Assembly (NCBI GenBank): GCA_946530505.1
Contig: CAMNAD010000105.1
Location: 1 to 5,422 of the forward strand
Length of the DNA stretch: 5,422 nt
Reading direction: 5' to 3'
DNA from: an uncultured Bacteroidales bacterium
Lineage (GTDB): Bacteria; Bacteroidota; Bacteroidia; Bacteroidales; UBA932
The notes below the pieces were generated by a model. The model made no database searches, was not told the DNA's origin, and worked only from the letters and a program-made list of their open reading frames with translations. A program made the position numbers and the translations under genes. Below, one piece after another: positions 4,503 through 5,422 of the stretch (the stretch's first letter is position 1; every line of letters starts with the position of its first letter).

Positions 4503-5422
4503 ATGAAAAAGAATATCCTTATAATTTTGGCAATGACTGCTATTGCAATTGAAGGCTGCGCTCCCAAGCTTCCGCAGACGCGCAAAGACGATACCGTAGA
4601 CAATTACTTCGGCACGGAGGTCGCCGATCCCTACCGCTGGCTGGAAGATGACGCTTCCGCCGAGACCGCGGCCTGGGTGAAGGCGCAGAATAAAGTGACC
4701 GATGCCTATCTTAAAAAACTTCCCGCCCGCGAGAAGATACTCGCGAGGCTCAAGGAAGTTGCCAACTACGAAAAGGTGGGCGCCCCCTCACACAAGAAGA
4801 ACGGCAAGTGGTATTTTTACAAGAATGACGGCCTGCAGAACCAGAGCGTCCTCTACGAGATGGACGAACTCGGTGGCGAGCCCAGCGTCTTTCTGGATCC
4901 AAACACTCTCAGCGAAGACGGCACGGTGGCGCTCAAAGGCACGTATTTCAGCAATGACTGCAAGTATATGGCATACGTGATTTCCCGCAGCGGCAGTGAC
5001 TGGGAAGAGATTTTCGTGATGGACGTGGAGAACGGAAGCCTGCTTGAAGACCATATAGAGTGGGCCAAGTTCACCGGAGCCTCCTGGTGCGGCAACGGAT
5101 TCTACTACAGTGCTTACGACCGCCCGGAAGGGGATGGCCATGAGTTCAGCGGCAAGAACGAGGTCCATAAGATATACTATCACAAGATTGGCACTTCCCA
5201 AAGCGAAGATGAACTCTATTTCAGCAACCCTGCCGAGCCACTGCGCTTCTACCAGCTGGAAATCAACGACGACGAAACCCTGGCCTTCCTGTATGAAGAC
5301 GGCGCTGATGTGGGCAATAATCTGTATGTGAGGGATCTGCGTGTCGAAGGATCCGAGTTCGTGCAGATGACCGCCGACATGAAGAACTCCTGCATGCCTG
5401 TAGAGACAGACGGCGACAAGAT
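4503..5422 (+). CDS. Prolyl oligopeptidase family (S9) lipoprotein, N-terminal part (cut by window edge)
   Basis: The frame is open from ATG 4503 to the window end (306 full codons). Family S9A enzymes are serine peptidases of about 700 residues that cut short peptides, usually after proline; a seven-bladed propeller gates the catalytic domain. Residues 1-19 form a lipoprotein signal: Lys2-Lys3, a hydrophobic stretch ILIILAMTAIAI, then Cys19 in IEGC, with Glu at -2 being unusual. This suggests membrane anchoring and a role outside the cytoplasm. S9A marks follow: DPYRWLED (42-49) with SAETAAWVKAQN (52-63) in the N-terminal helical part, then propeller sequence including YYSAYDRPEGDGHEFSGKN (201-219) and VHKIYYHKIGTSQSEDEL (221-238). 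The Ser-Asp-His triad lies past the right edge, so activity cannot be judged. No strong ribosome-binding site is seen; the start sits 28 nt after the terminator T-tract. The family call is firm; prolyl specificity is family knowledge. Confidence 0.92.
   Translation, partial: MKKNILIILAMTAIAIEGCAPKLPQTRKDDTVDNYFGTEVADPYRWLEDDASAETAAWVKAQNKVTDAYLKKLPAREKILARLKEVANYEKVGAPSHKKNGKWYFYKNDGLQNQSVLYEMDELGGEPSVFLDPNTLSEDGTVALKGTYFSNDCKYMAYVISRSGSDWEEIFVMDVENGSLLEDHIEWAKFTGASWCGNGFYYSAYDRPEGDGHEFSGKNEVHKIYYHKIGTSQSEDELYFSNPAEPLRFYQLEINDDETLAFLYEDGADVGNNLYVRDLRVEGSEFVQMTADMKNSCMPVETDGDK

Noticed and set aside
4702..5331. Plus-strand frames at 4702-4980 and 5110-5331 as separate genes
   Set aside because: Both are out-of-frame shadows of the S9 peptidase, whose own frame is open from 4503 to the window end.
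1..5422. Mobile elements, CRISPR repeats, tRNA genes, riboswitches or a defence system
   Set aside because: I looked for terminal repeats, regularly spaced repeats, tRNA-like folds and effector-like genes and saw none. Nearly all the sequence is accounted for by seven genes of known families.

Overview
The window looks like an ordinary chromosomal stretch of a Bacteroidota bacterium, most likely order Bacteroidales. The evidence is a textbook Bacteroidetes promoter (TTTG, 20 nt, TACCTTTG) before rpmH, A-rich leaders with little Shine-Dalgarno signal at most starts, an L34 protein of Bacteroidetes type, and a lipoprotein S9 peptidase. Base composition is moderately GC-rich by eye, with many C/G-ending codons. 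A genus such as Alistipes would fit, but the sequence does not prove it. I see no mobile element, CRISPR array, tRNA, rRNA or phage gene.

Layout: all genes are on the + strand. Positions 1-3628 carry the 3' part of polA, an ECF-type sigma factor, a major facilitator of the organophosphate:phosphate antiporter (OPA) family and a HAD class IIA phosphatase. rsmG follows at 3622-4242. Each of the four junctions is an overlap (29, 4, 8 and 7 nt), so these five genes probably form one translationally coupled operon whose promoter lies upstream of the window. A new transcription unit starts at the end of rsmG: a consensus promoter embedded in its last codons drives rpmH (50S protein L34, 50 aa), which ends in a U-tailed hairpin terminator. 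After an 82-nt gap, a prolyl oligopeptidase-family lipoprotein begins at 4503 and runs off the right edge.

How the genes may work together: polA, rsmG and rpmH are housekeeping genes for replication/repair, 16S rRNA methylation and ribosome assembly. The middle three genes could form a functional unit in which the OPA transporter imports an organophosphate, the HAD enzyme dephosphorylates a phosphometabolite in the cytoplasm, and the ECF sigma adjusts expression. That link rests only on gene order and families. No clearly new system is visible. The points most worth checking are the sigma/OPA/HAD grouping with no visible anti-sigma gene, the periplasmic insertions in the transporter, the promoter hidden in rsmG, the rsmG-rpmH adjacency, and a six-codon upstream ORF touching the peptidase start.
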